Assembly: GCA_910584945.1 (NCBI GenBank)
Contig: CAJUDY010000035.1
Coordinates: 1 to 40,501, forward strand
Reading direction: 5' to 3'
Source: an uncultured Lachnospiraceae bacterium
Lineage (GTDB): Bacteria; Bacillota; Clostridia; Lachnospirales; Lachnospiraceae
Length of the DNA: 40,501 nucleotides
The notes beneath the pieces are model-generated. The model saw only the letters and a list, made by a program, of their open reading frames with translations. It was not told the origin of the DNA and did not search any database. Positions 1 to 8,827 of the stretch are shown here, piece after piece. The position numbers and the translations under genes were made by a program. The first letter of the stretch is position 1, and each line of letters opens with the position of its first letter.

Positions 1-643
1 TATAACAAAAATCCCTGTAAACGTAAACTGTTATTTCTAACTGGATGCAGCACTACTCTTTGATCAATCAGATGATGCTTAATCACAATGGAGAGTATGC
101 AAACTTTAAGCAATGGCAGCAGTTAGGCGGACATGTGCGAAAAAGTGCTAAATCTGAAAATGTTATTTTCTAGAAAATACAGCCCCTAAAAAAACAGGAT
201 AACGGCACTATTATCAAAAAGAATATCCCATGATTGAGATATTATAACGTCTTTCATATTTCACAGGTGGAAGGTGTGGAACCTCTGACAAAGGATGAAC
301 TCAAAGACATTGAACCGATTGAAGCGGCGGAAAACATCCTGAGAGATTACATCACAAGAGAGAATATCACATTAAAACATGCAGCAGGTGATAAGGCTTA
401 TTATTCCCCAAATAGAGACATGATTCGTCTGCCATTGATGGAACAATTCAGAGATGTCAGCGAATACTACAGCACCGCATTTCATGAGGCAACGCACAGC
501 ACCATGAAAGAAAGTCGTTGTAATCGTATGGAAGACCGCAAAGGAATACTTGTTGCTTTCGGTAGCAATGAGTACAGCAAAGAGGAACTTATAGCAAAGA
601 TCGGAAGCGCTAATATTGTGAACATACTTGGAATCGAGACAAA
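1..643 (+). pseudogene. Decayed ArdC-like antirestriction / zincin metallopeptidase gene (5' end outside window)
   Basis: The plus strand reads as a broken relative of the ArdC family found on plasmids and integrative elements: an ssDNA-binding N-terminal part followed by a zincin domain. The N-terminal motif WMQHYSLINQMML begins near 41. The reading is then interrupted by a TAG near 171, needs a one-base frame change in the A-run near 187-194, and meets a TGA at 231-233. From 234 the frame is open and contains the zinc-binding motif HEATH and the family's typical EELIAKIGSA segment. After the codons for GIET (about 640) similarity stops, and the frame runs into sequence that on the other strand belongs to a LysR remnant. 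The C-terminal portion of the domain is therefore deleted. It cannot make a normal protein. I infer it is the residue of a lost mobile element. Confidence 0.75.
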
Positions 644-853
644 TTTCAGATTATATTCCTCAAAAACTTTCACCAGTACATTTTCGTTAGCCCTGCTCAG
701 ATAAAGAACCCCAAGATCACTGAAACGGTTCCTGACATCTTCTTTGATCGCTCCGGAAAGGCTTGGCTGTGAAATAAACAATTCTTTTGCCGCTTCTGTA
801 ATAGAACCCTTTTCCGCTACCGTAATCATATATTTTAATTGCTGTAATGTCAT
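643..853 (-). pseudogene. Truncated LysR-family regulator remnant
   Basis: Reading leftward from an ATG at 853, preceded by a good GGAGGAG ribosome site, the first about 38 residues (MTLQQLKYMITVAEKGS...) are a typical LysR N-terminal helix-turn-helix. After SGAIKE the sequence jumps to DVRNRFSDLGVLYLSRANE, which resembles a piece of the effector-binding domain, so the rest of the HTH and the linker helix are missing. At about 643 the gene is cut off by the junction with the ArdC remnant. The open frame continues to 482 only as antisense of that gene. Both an internal deletion and a 3' truncation are visible, so a working regulator is very unlikely. Confidence 0.7.
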
Positions 854-1059
854 ATCCGCTCCTCCAGTCATGCCTCTATTATATAAGTGATACCAAACAA
901 ATACAAACAATATTTGAACTTGCTCAATCATTGATTGTATAAGGCTTTATAGAGATAAATGGAGATACGCCAAAATACATGAAGAAGGCTAACAAATTAC
1001 GATTCCTAATTTCATCTCTTATTCTCCTGTATATTCAATTGCTCTCCCCCCGGCTCTTG

Positions 1060-2088
1060 TTATAAGAACAGATGCCGGATGTCATTCAAAAGAACGACCA
1101 CCATCAATCCCATAAGGATCACAAAGCCCAGAAAATGTACCATACTTTCTTTCTCCTGGGGCAAGGCTCTCCCCCGGACCGCCTCGATCAGCAGAAAAAC
1201 CAGGCGTCCGCCGTCCAAAGCCGGAATCGGCAGAAGGTTCATCACCCCCAAATTCACCGACAAAAGGATAGACATGATGATCATATTTAATGTGACATAA
1301 TACCAGCCGTCCGACCGGGATTCCTCATACGTGTCTCCGATGGCGTCCACAATCCCCACAGGTCCGGATACGTCATCTAAAGCCACCTGCCCCCTTACCA
1401 GCTTCTGAAGGCTTAAGATGGTCGCTTTCAGCCAGTAGCGAAGCTCCACGAAGCTGTACTTGAGCGTCTGGACCACCGTTCCTTTCGTCCGCTCATTGCT
1501 CTTCTCAAAACCATACCGGTAAAAGCCGCTCTCATCCTTCTCTGGCACCAGCTGTACCGTATAGTCCACCCCATCCCGCCGATAAGTGACTTCGGCAGTC
1601 CGGCCCTGATACAGACTGTTGAACAGGCTGATCTCCCGATACACATATGTCCGGCTTCCGCCCATGCGCACGATCTCATCGCCGTCCTGCATGCCTGCCT
1701 CCGCCGCGGGATAGCCCGGCGTCACATCCACGATGGTATCGTCATAGCCGATGTTGCCTACAATAATCACGGACAGCACAAAAGCAAGCAAAAAATTAAA
1801 AACAGGTCCTGCCGCCACCACTGCGGCTCTTGCCCACACGGATTTGCTCCCAAAGGAACCTTCTTCCTCGCTCTCCTCTTCCTCTCCCACCATCATGCAG
1901 GAGCCTCCAAAAGGCAGAATCTTCAGAGAATAACGGGTTCCTCCCCATTCATGACTCAAAAGCCTGGGACCCATACCCACAGAAAATTCGGTGACCGTAA
2001 TCCCGTTATATTTTGCCAGCAGAAAATGTCCGAGTTCATGAACAATCACAATGACACTGAAAATCAAAAGCGCCAGAATTATACGCAA
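1060..2088 (-). CDS. rseP: Site-2 intramembrane zinc metalloprotease RseP/RasP
   Basis: This is an integral-membrane S2P protease that cleaves transmembrane substrates such as anti-sigma factors and leftover signal peptides. It is 342 residues, normal for the family. The zinc-binding HELGH lies in the first membrane helix at residues 17-21. A PDZ domain follows at roughly 110-190, and the second active-site motif, in NLLPIPALDGG near residue 284, supplies the third metal ligand. A hydrophobic helix closes the C-terminus. It is the last gene of the dxr-cdsA-uppS-frr-pyrH block, 18 bp after dxr, an order common in Firmicutes. A GC stem overlaps the stop region but has no T-run, so no clear terminator is visible. 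Confidence 0.95.
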   Translation of the reverse strand: MRIILALLIFSVIVIVHELGHFLLAKYNGITVTEFSVGMGPRLLSHEWGGTRYSLKILPFGGSCMMVGEEEESEEEGSFGSKSVWARAAVVAAGPVFNFLLAFVLSVIIVGNIGYDDTIVDVTPGYPAAEAGMQDGDEIVRMGGSRTYVYREISLFNSLYQGRTAEVTYRRDGVDYTVQLVPEKDESGFYRYGFEKSNERTKGTVVQTLKYSFVELRYWLKATILSLQKLVRGQVALDDVSGPVGIVDAIGDTYEESRSDGWYYVTLNMIIMSILLSVNLGVMNLLPIPALDGGRLVFLLIEAVRGRALPQEKESMVHFLGFVILMGLMVVVLLNDIRHLFL

Positions 2089-2106
2089 TTTACCACCTGC
2101 TCTCTA

Positions 2107-3273
2107 TCATTTTTCTCCATAATCGCGCAAGAACATATGTTCCATCCTCTCATACGTCTCTGCCTCCGTCGCAAGGATCTCCTCCACCGAAGGATGGTCA
2201 ATCACCTTATGGGCTTCCATGCAGCGCCCGATCAGCTCCGGAATATCCAGGAAACCGATCTTGTGGTCCAGAAACCATGCCACTGCCCGCTCATTGGCCG
2301 CGTTATATACCGTCGGCAGGCTTCCGCCCCCTGCGGCCGCGTCAAAGGCCAGCCGAAGCCCCTGAAAAGTCTCCGGGTCCGGCCGTTCAAAGATGATCTC
2401 CGTCATTCTGGAAAAATCAAGCCGTTCCCCCACAAGGGGCCGTCTCTCCGGATAATACAGCGCATACTGAATCGGCAGCTTCATGTCCGGCGTCCCCAGC
2501 TGCGCGATCACTGCCCCGTCCATAAATTCCACCATGGAGTGAACGATGCTTTTGGGCTGGACCACGATCTGAATATGGTCCGGCTCCACGCCAAAAAGCC
2601 ACCTTGCCTCCATCATCTCCAATCCTTTGTTCACCAAAGTGGCAGAGTCGATGGTGATCTTTCTGCCCATGGACCAGTTTGGGTGCTTGAGGGCGTCCTC
2701 CGGCCTGACCTCTCTTAACTCCTCTTTTTTCTTTCCCCTGAAAGGACCTCCCGAGGCAGTCAGCAGGATTTTATGAAGCTGTCCTCTGTCCTCCCCGTTC
2801 AGGCACTGGAAGATGGCGCTGTGTTCGCTGTCCACCGGCAGAATCCGAACCCCGTACTCTTTTGCCAGGGGCATAATGATGTGTCCCGCCGTGACCAGAG
2901 TCTCCTTATTGGCCAGGGCGATGTCCTTCCCTGCTTTCATCCCGGCGATGGTTGGACGGATGCCGATCATTCCCACAATCGCCGTCACCAGGATCTCCGA
3001 TTCCAGCTGCTGTGCCACTTCCAGAAGTCCTTCCATTCCGGTTACAATTTTTACCGGAAGATCTCTCGTCCGTCTTTTCAGTTCTTTCGCTTTTTCTTCT
3101 GTCCATACCGCCGCAAGGGACGGATGGAATTCCCGGATCTGCGTTTCCAGATGATCCACGTTGGACCCTGCCGCCAGGGCAGTGACCGTCAGATCCGGAT
3201 TTCTTCTCACCACTTCCAGGGTCTGTGTCCCGATGGAACCGGTAGAGCCCAGTATCGCTATTTTTTTCATCAT
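2107..3273 (-). CDS. dxr: 1-deoxy-D-xylulose-5-phosphate reductoisomerase
   Basis: Cytosolic enzyme of the MEP isoprenoid pathway. It converts DXP to 2-C-methyl-D-erythritol 4-phosphate using NADPH and a divalent metal. The 388-residue length fits the family. The NADPH-binding GSTGSIG is at residues 9-15. The metal and substrate motif PVDSEHSAIFQ lies in the middle, and the flexible-loop region ATLVNKGLEMMEA follows. The ATG at 3273 has a GGAG six bases upstream; a second ATG directly follows and is an equally possible start. It lies between cdsA and rseP, and the pathway is linked to uppS upstream through undecaprenyl phosphate synthesis. Confidence 0.96.
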   Translation of the reverse strand: MMKKIAILGSTGSIGTQTLEVVRRNPDLTVTALAAGSNVDHLETQIREFHPSLAAVWTEEKAKELKRRTRDLPVKIVTGMEGLLEVAQQLESEILVTAIVGMIGIRPTIAGMKAGKDIALANKETLVTAGHIIMPLAKEYGVRILPVDSEHSAIFQCLNGEDRGQLHKILLTASGGPFRGKKKEELREVRPEDALKHPNWSMGRKITIDSATLVNKGLEMMEARWLFGVEPDHIQIVVQPKSIVHSMVEFMDGAVIAQLGTPDMKLPIQYALYYPERRPLVGERLDFSRMTEIIFERPDPETFQGLRLAFDAAAGGGSLPTVYNAANERAVAWFLDHKIGFLDIPELIGRCMEAHKVIDHPSVEEILATEAETYERMEHMFLRDYGEK

Positions 3274-3318
3274 ATATGACTCCTATTCAGATTCCGTATT
3301 CCCGCTTCCAGTGCTGTT

Positions 3319-4134
3319 TTATTTCGTATATCCGATCAGTACCACCGCCAGCATATAGATCATGGGCGCAGTGACGATCACGCTGTCGAACCGATCCAGG
3401 ATTCCTCCGTGACCCGGGATCAGGGTTCCGTAGTCCTTGATGCCATGCTGCCGCTTGACCGCGGAAGCAGCCAGATCTCCCACCTGAGACGCTGCGGCGC
3501 CCACCGCGCAGATCACCGCATAGACGACGACCGATGCTTCAGTCAGGGCTGCGTAAGCGGCCCCAAGGGCTGCAGCTCCCGCCACGCCGCCCACAGCTCC
3601 TTCTATGGACTTCTTGGGGCTTAAGACCGGCGCCAGCTTGTGCTTTCCCAGCAGCATCCCGGTACAATAGGCGAAGGTATCGCATCCCCAGGAACAAAAA
3701 AAGATCAGCCACACCAGGGAAAAACCAACTTCCAGCATCCGGGTCAGATAAATGAAGCTTAACATCACCGGCACATAGACAATCCCGAAAAAAACCGTCA
3801 TCATCTGCCCAGACTCATACCGGGGAAAGGTAAAGACATAGACCGCCATCAAAAGCATAAAAGCGGCAAGGATTGCCAGCCACTTCAACTCTGCCTCCAG
3901 ACCCGCTTCCGTCGTCATCAGCACCGCCGCCGTCCAGATCCCGGCTCCCAGGAAACCGATTCTTCCGATGCCCTCCGTAATCTTCATGCCAAACACTTTA
4001 TAAAACTCATCCAGTCCGATATACCCGATTACCGCTGTAAAAAAGCCCAGCACCAATCCGCCCTGCCAGCAGGTCCAACCAATCAGAAACACAAGAACCA
4101 GGCCGCTGAACAGCCTTGTCAAAAAAGCTTTCAT
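3319..4134 (-). CDS. cdsA: Phosphatidate cytidylyltransferase
   Basis: Multi-pass membrane enzyme that makes CDP-diacylglycerol from phosphatidate and CTP, the branch point of phospholipid synthesis. It is 271 residues with about eight hydrophobic segments. The C-terminal family signature is clear: the SQVGDLAASAVKRQHGIKD stretch followed by PGHGGILDRFDS. The start MKAFLTRLF at 4134 was chosen because its ATG overlaps the uppS stop as ATGA, the usual translational coupling. An upstream in-frame extension lies inside uppS and has no similarity to the family. Confidence 0.95.
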   Translation of the reverse strand: MKAFLTRLFSGLVLVFLIGWTCWQGGLVLGFFTAVIGYIGLDEFYKVFGMKITEGIGRIGFLGAGIWTAAVLMTTEAGLEAELKWLAILAAFMLLMAVYVFTFPRYESGQMMTVFFGIVYVPVMLSFIYLTRMLEVGFSLVWLIFFCSWGCDTFAYCTGMLLGKHKLAPVLSPKKSIEGAVGGVAGAAALGAAYAALTEASVVVYAVICAVGAAASQVGDLAASAVKRQHGIKDYGTLIPGHGGILDRFDSVIVTAPMIYMLAVVLIGYTK

Positions 4135-4844
4135 CCGGATGTTTCCTCCGATCCTTCCTTTACTCCGCCGTACCGGCGATCCCTCTGATTGTATTTTTCG
4201 ATGGCTTTCGCCAGTTCCTCTTTTCGGAAGTCCGGCCATGGGGTGTCCGTAAAGTAGAATTCCGTATAAGCCAGCTGCCACATGAGATAGTTGGACAGCC
4301 GAAGTTCTCCGCTGGTCCGGATCAGAAGATCCGGGTCCGGGATTCCCGCCGTATCCAGATGATCCGAGAGCACCTCTTCCGTAATCTCCTCCGGAGCGAT
4401 TCCTTCCGCCACAATCTTTTTGACCGCTCGGCAGATCTCGTCCCGGCCTCCATAGTTGATCGCAATCGTAAAGTTCAGTCCGTCCTGGTCCTTGGACTCC
4501 CGCTCCAGATTTTCAATGCTCTCCTGAATATCCCTGGCAAGTCCGGTCTTATCCCCAATCACACGCACACGCATATGGTTCTTCTTCGCGGTCTTCACAC
4601 AGGTCTTCATATAATCGCGCAGAAGAGACATCAGTGCGTCTACTTCTTCTTTGGAGCGTTTCCAGTTTTCCGTAGAAAATGCATAAACCGTCAGATATTT
4701 GATCCCCATGTGATACGCGTCTTCACAGATTCGCTCCACATTCTTTGCGCCCTGGGCATGGCCGTAGTTCCTTGGCATCCTCCTGGCTTTTGCCCATCGC
4801 CCGTTTCCGTCCAGGATAATCGCCACATGCTGCGGTATGGTCAT
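4131..4844 (-). CDS. uppS: Undecaprenyl diphosphate synthase (isoprenyl transferase)
   Basis: Cytosolic cis-prenyltransferase that extends FPP with isopentenyl diphosphate to C55-PP, the carrier lipid for peptidoglycan. It is 237 residues. The catalytic Asp and substrate P-loop are in ILDGNGRWAK (D12). The family's second half shows TIAINYGGRDEI and the C-terminal RTSGELRLSNYLMWQLAYTE. The ATG at 4844 has a near-perfect AGGAGG about seven bases upstream; a longer in-frame start lacks one. It follows frr after 116 bp and is coupled to cdsA by a 4-bp overlap. Confidence 0.96.
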   Translation of the reverse strand: MTIPQHVAIILDGNGRWAKARRMPRNYGHAQGAKNVERICEDAYHMGIKYLTVYAFSTENWKRSKEEVDALMSLLRDYMKTCVKTAKKNHMRVRVIGDKTGLARDIQESIENLERESKDQDGLNFTIAINYGGRDEICRAVKKIVAEGIAPEEITEEVLSDHLDTAGIPDPDLLIRTSGELRLSNYLMWQLAYTEFYFTDTPWPDFRKEELAKAIEKYNQRDRRYGGVKEGSEETSG

Positions 4845-4960
4845 AAGAATACCTCCTAATGAAAATTCCGTATCTCGATACTGTTTTATCCATCTACAGA
4901 AAACAAGGGGCGGCTGCAAAATCATACGCTTTTACCGCACACCCCTGTCCTATCTATCTT

Positions 4961-5515
4961 TTATACTGTCATAATCTCCTGAGTCTTCTCCTCAATGGCC
5001 TTGTCAATCTGCGCAATGTACTTGTCCGTAAGCTTCTGCGCCTTTGTCTCCAGACTTTTCTGGTCGTCTTCGGTCAGCTCATTGTTCTTGTTCATCTTTT
5101 TGAACGTCTCGTTGGCGTCCCGGCGGATATTGCGGATCGCCACCTTCGCCTCATCTCCCTTTTTCTTCACATCCTTAGCCAGAGATTTCCGGCGTTCCTC
5201 CGTCAATTCCGGAAACACCAGCCGGATGGCAGAACCGTCATTGGTCGGATTAATCCCAAGATCGGAAGTATTGATCGCGCGCTCAATCTCACGGATCATC
5301 TTCTTCTCCCACGGCTGAATCAGGATGATGCGGGCCTCCGGCACGGAGATGTTACCCACCTGCTGAAGCGGCGTGGGCGTTCCGTAGTAATCCACTTTGA
5401 TCTTATCCAGCACATGCGGATTGGCACGTCCCGCGCGGATCGCCGCATAATCTCTCAAAAGTGAATCATAGGATTTGCTCATCTTCGTTTCAAATGGTTG
5501 TAATTTTTCTTCCAT
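4961..5515 (-). CDS. frr: Ribosome recycling factor
   Basis: Splits post-termination ribosomes together with EF-G. The 184-residue protein matches the family length. The N-terminal helix carries the conserved RAGRANP, followed by the beta-sandwich domain with YYGTPTPLQQVGNISVPE, and then the basic RKSLAKDVKKKGDEAKVAIRN region. A GGGAGG ribosome site precedes the ATG at 5515. It lies 16 bp after pyrH, the almost universal pyrH-frr pair. Confidence 0.97.
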   Translation of the reverse strand: MEEKLQPFETKMSKSYDSLLRDYAAIRAGRANPHVLDKIKVDYYGTPTPLQQVGNISVPEARIILIQPWEKKMIREIERAINTSDLGINPTNDGSAIRLVFPELTEERRKSLAKDVKKKGDEAKVAIRNIRRDANETFKKMNKNNELTEDDQKSLETKAQKLTDKYIAQIDKAIEEKTQEIMTV

Positions 5516-5531
5516 ATGGTAGTTCCTCCCT

Positions 5532-6227
5532 TTATACCGTTATTTTCGTTCCCGTAAATCCGCCCTTCACGGTACGAATAATACTGTTTTCTTCATTGAG
5601 ACCAAATACCAGCATGGGCATCCGGTTCTCCATACACATAATGGACGCCGTTAAATCCATCACACCCAGCTTCTGGTCGATCACCGACTGAATCGGGATC
5701 TCGTCATACTTCTTCGCCTCCGGATTCAGCTTCGGATCGCTGTCATATACGCCGTCCACTGCCTTTGCCAGCAGTATCACGTCCGCCTCGATCTCAATCG
5801 CCCGCAGGGTCGTGGTCGTATCCGTGGAAAAATACGGATGTCCGATCCCGCCCGCAAAAAAAGTCACCCTCCCCTGTTCCAGGCATTCCATCGCCCTGTC
5901 TTTTGTGAACAACTCCGCCATGGGGCCGCAGGAAAAGGGCGTGAACACCTTCGTCTTCATCCCCGCACTCCGGAAGATCTCCGACACATAGATGCAGTTC
6001 ATCACGGTGGCCAGCATACCGATCTGGTCGGACTTGGCCCGGTCAATGTGCTCGCTGGTCCGGCCTCTCCAGAAGTTGCCGCCTCCGATCACAATTCCCA
6101 CTTGAATGCCTTCCTCAAGAACACATTTCACCTGCTTTGCCACCTGAAGACAGGTCGCTTCATCAAATCCGGTGTGCTTCTCTCCCGCGAGAGCTTCACC
6201 GCTCAGTTTTAGTAGTACACGTTTCAT
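5532..6227 (-). CDS. pyrH: UMP kinase
   Basis: Hexameric bacterial UMP kinase of the amino-acid-kinase fold that phosphorylates UMP to UDP. It is 231 residues. It begins MKRVLLKLSGEAL, a typical N-terminal ATP-binding strand, and contains VIGGGNFWRG and the C-terminal TDLTASIMCMEN-like UMP-binding segment (read here as VMDLTASIMCMEN). The ATG at 6227 has AGAGGTG upstream. It starts the pyrH-frr-uppS-cdsA-dxr-rseP run, 66 bp downstream of dtd. No pyrimidine-responsive leader is visible. Confidence 0.96.
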   Translation of the reverse strand: MKRVLLKLSGEALAGEKHTGFDEATCLQVAKQVKCVLEEGIQVGIVIGGGNFWRGRTSEHIDRAKSDQIGMLATVMNCIYVSEIFRSAGMKTKVFTPFSCGPMAELFTKDRAMECLEQGRVTFFAGGIGHPYFSTDTTTTLRAIEIEADVILLAKAVDGVYDSDPKLNPEAKKYDEIPIQSVIDQKLGVMDLTASIMCMENRMPMLVFGLNEENSIIRTVKGGFTGTKITV

Positions 6228-6293
6228 ATCGCACCTCTGCTTTTATCCTACCGTTATTTTACCACAAATCAGGGAAATAGCAACCAGAATTGT

Positions 6294-6740
6294 TTACAGT
6301 TCCTCCGAATCCAGCAAAATCGTAAAGGGTCCATCGTTCAAAAGCTCCACTTTCATGTCCGCCCCGAACTCTCCCCGCTCCACTACCGGGAATTCTTCTT
6401 TGCATTTTCGTATGATGTATTCATACAGCGCCTTCGCCTCTTCCGGCTTCCCGGCCCTGGTAAAGCCCGGCCGATTCCCTCTCTTACAGTCCGCATAGAG
6501 GGTAAACTGAGAGATCAGTAGCAGTTCCCCGTTCACTGTGCGCAGATCAAGATTCGTCTTACCATTCTCGTCCTCAAAAATCCGAAGTCCCAGCATCTTT
6601 TTCACCATCTTGTCCGCGGTCTCTTCTGTGTCCGTGCCGGAGACGCCGATCAGCACCAGAAAGCCTTTTCCTATCTTCCCGAGCACGCTGCCGTTCACGG
6701 TGACCGACGCGTGAGAAACTCTCTGAATTACAAATCTCAT
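6294..6740 (-). CDS. dtd: D-aminoacyl-tRNA deacylase
   Basis: Proofreading enzyme that hydrolyses D-aminoacyl-tRNAs such as D-Tyr-tRNA. It is 148 residues, the standard length. It begins MRFVIQRVSHASV and contains the active-site SQFTLYAD segment. The family's C-terminal Gly-cisPro region reads NDGPFTILLDS. The start at 6740 is set by a one-base TGATG overlap with the maf stop, implying coupled translation. A long upstream extension of the frame lies antisense-free inside maf and is not part of the protein. Confidence 0.95.
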   Translation of the reverse strand: MRFVIQRVSHASVTVNGSVLGKIGKGFLVLIGVSGTDTEETADKMVKKMLGLRIFEDENGKTNLDLRTVNGELLLISQFTLYADCKRGNRPGFTRAGKPEEAKALYEYIIRKCKEEFPVVERGEFGADMKVELLNDGPFTILLDSEEL

Positions 6741-7336
6741 CAGATCCCTCCTTCTCTTTCCGGCGAAAGCAGATCCACTCCTTTTGCCAGTACTTCCTGA
6801 TAAAGCCTTCCCACAGGAAGCCCCACCACATTGTTGTAATCTCCTTCGATACCTGACACATAAGCCGCGAAGCTTCCCTGTATCCCATAAGCGCCCGCCT
6901 TGTCCATGGGCTCCCCGCTGTTCACATAGCGCTCCATCTGCTCCCCGGTCATGGGATACACATGGACTTTCGTCACCTCCGCAAAATTTATGATCTGCCC
7001 ACTCTTTCTCAGAATCACCGTCACTCCGGTGATCACCTGATGTTCCCTTCCCTGCAGCATCCGAAGCATCCGAAGCGCATCCTTTCGGTCCTTTGGTTTC
7101 CCCAGGATCTGACCCTCTGCCGCCACCAACGTATCCGCGCCGATGATCACGGTCCCATCGCTTCTGTCTGCCACTTCCCGGGCCTTCCGGGCCGACAGTT
7201 CCTTCACCGCTTCTTCCGGGATCTGAGAGGTGATACACTCCTCCCCCTCTGCTTTCTCAATCTGAAAATTTATCCCGATCTGTCTGAGCAGTTCTTTTCT
7301 TCTGGGAGAGCCCGACGCCAATATGATCTTCTCCAT
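6740..7336 (-). CDS. maf: Maf-family nucleoside triphosphate pyrophosphatase
   Basis: House-cleaning enzyme that hydrolyses non-canonical or modified NTPs, often dTTP/UTP or methylated nucleotides, to the monophosphates. It is 198 residues. The N-terminal ASGSPRRKELL and central IGADTLV motifs hold the catalytic and metal residues. The C-terminus has AGAYGIQGSFAAYV and EGDYNNVVGLP, all typical of Maf. The ATG at 7336 has GGAGA about nine bases upstream. It overlaps dtd by one base. Sub-family substrate cannot be fixed from the sequence alone. Confidence 0.94.
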   Translation of the reverse strand: MEKIILASGSPRRKELLRQIGINFQIEKAEGEECITSQIPEEAVKELSARKAREVADRSDGTVIIGADTLVAAEGQILGKPKDRKDALRMLRMLQGREHQVITGVTVILRKSGQIINFAEVTKVHVYPMTGEQMERYVNSGEPMDKAGAYGIQGSFAAYVSGIEGDYNNVVGLPVGRLYQEVLAKGVDLLSPEREGGI

Positions 7337-7428
7337 CTTCTCTGATCTCCTTTTTCTCATACATTGGACCTGTTTCGGTTCTCGGAAATTTTTCCCCCAT
7401 AACCGGCAGCCTCCGGTCAAAACCGCAG

Positions 7429-8799
7429 CTATGGTTCCACTCCGGTGATGGAATCCACTCCGTAGTACAGGGCCATCCACTGGTTGAACCAGTTTTCCTT
7501 ATCTTTTGAGACATTGGGAGAATGACGGATCACATTGTAGGTATTCTCCGTAGGCGTCAGAAGCGGAACTTCTGCATCCATGATTCCCTGGTCTTTCTGC
7601 TCCTCAATGCTCTGGATCTGCCCTTGCACTTCTCTGTAGGTCCGGCTGATATCTCCAAAGGCCAGGACAAATTTGCCAACGGCCAGAAGGACCAAAAGCC
7701 CCAGGAAGAATCGCTTTCCCTTTCGGATCTCGCAGCCCTCTTTCTCCATCAAAAGCGCAATCTGCCCGATGGCGATCAGAAGGAAGCTCACAGCAAAGAT
7801 CCATGATTTTCCGCTGATAATGGGCGAGGCCAGCAGAACCAATACGCTGGCCGCCCCGGACAGACAGTAATAAAAGGGAACCAGAAGACCGGGAGCCCAG
7901 GGTTCCCCTCTTCTCTTCTGATACCGGACCCGGAAAAACACTTCCACCAGCAGGACCACCAGAAGCGGCAGGATATAATGATAGGAAAATCCAACCACTT
8001 CCCGGATTCGTTTCAGATACACGCCGATCGTAAAGGGCTCCGATACCATCCGGGAATGACTGCTGGGCGTAAATAAAAGAATCCCCATCCCTGCTGCCAC
8101 AGAAAGAATTCCGGTGTACGCAAAAGCCGGTATTTTCTCTTTGTTCCAGAACCAGTGGAACACAAACAAAGCTGCCAGAAGCCCGATCGCTCCTCCGCCG
8201 TTCTCACTGGAGGCGCCGGCCAGAAGTCCCAGGGGAACCATAAGCACCGCTTTCCATATCCCACGGCCCTCTGCTTTCCCGGTCCTTTCGTATCTGTGAT
8301 AGGGAAGAAAGAAAGCCAGAATCAGCGCATTCATCCATAGATAATTACAGGACCCGCTGACCCACAGCACCGACCACCCAAAATGCGGAAAGAAGGTCCA
8401 CATGGCCAGATAGATCACGCCCAGCTGCCAGGACTTTCTTTTGACCGGGTCCGCTTCGATATAAAGAAGCAGCAGCCATCCGACAGCCAAAAACATCAGG
8501 GAATTGCAGATGTTGAATACCATCTTGTCAAACAGCATGAAAAACATCACAAGTGCGTGGCTGACCACTCTTCCGTTGAATCCCAGATAATGGTTCCACA
8601 AAGACCCCGGAATATCCGAAATTCCGCTCAAAAGTCTGGTCGTCGGACCTGGTCTTGCGCCTTCCCAGAAAAAATGATACATGTAGTCATCCGCCGTGTA
8701 GACCGTCCGCTGATTCAAAAGCAGCATCACACCGAAGGCAACTGCACAGATCAGCAGATAAAGCAGAACTTCTCTGCGCTTATTATGATTCTCCGCCAA
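7429..8799 (-). CDS. Polytopic membrane protein, DUF6056-like
   Basis: A 456-residue membrane protein with about ten or eleven hydrophobic segments. After the first helix a short loop carries TADDYMYHFFWEG. An acidic DD placed just after TM1 recalls the GT-C fold of membrane glycosyltransferases, and the overall pattern resembles the clostridial DUF6056 family as I remember it. A hydrophilic tail of about 60 residues follows the last helix and ends after the codons for SITGVEP. The gene lies between PFL and maf in the same direction and is probably co-transcribed. Enzymatic activity is not established; a glycolipid or wall-polymer transferase is only a guess. Confidence 0.6.
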   Translation of the reverse strand: MAENHNKRREVLLYLLICAVAFGVMLLLNQRTVYTADDYMYHFFWEGARPGPTTRLLSGISDIPGSLWNHYLGFNGRVVSHALVMFFMLFDKMVFNICNSLMFLAVGWLLLLYIEADPVKRKSWQLGVIYLAMWTFFPHFGWSVLWVSGSCNYLWMNALILAFFLPYHRYERTGKAEGRGIWKAVLMVPLGLLAGASSENGGGAIGLLAALFVFHWFWNKEKIPAFAYTGILSVAAGMGILLFTPSSHSRMVSEPFTIGVYLKRIREVVGFSYHYILPLLVVLLVEVFFRVRYQKRRGEPWAPGLLVPFYYCLSGAASVLVLLASPIISGKSWIFAVSFLLIAIGQIALLMEKEGCEIRKGKRFFLGLLVLLAVGKFVLAFGDISRTYREVQGQIQSIEEQKDQGIMDAEVPLLTPTENTYNVIRHSPNVSKDKENWFNQWMALYYGVDSITGVEP

Positions 8800-8827
8800 A
8801 CCCTATCCTCCTCGAATCATCGAATCC

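Noticed and set aside
1951..2718. Long open frame on the plus strand across the rseP-dxr junction
   Set aside because: Antisense to two well-supported genes. The translation has no recognisable motif and is His/Arg-rich as expected of a shadow frame.
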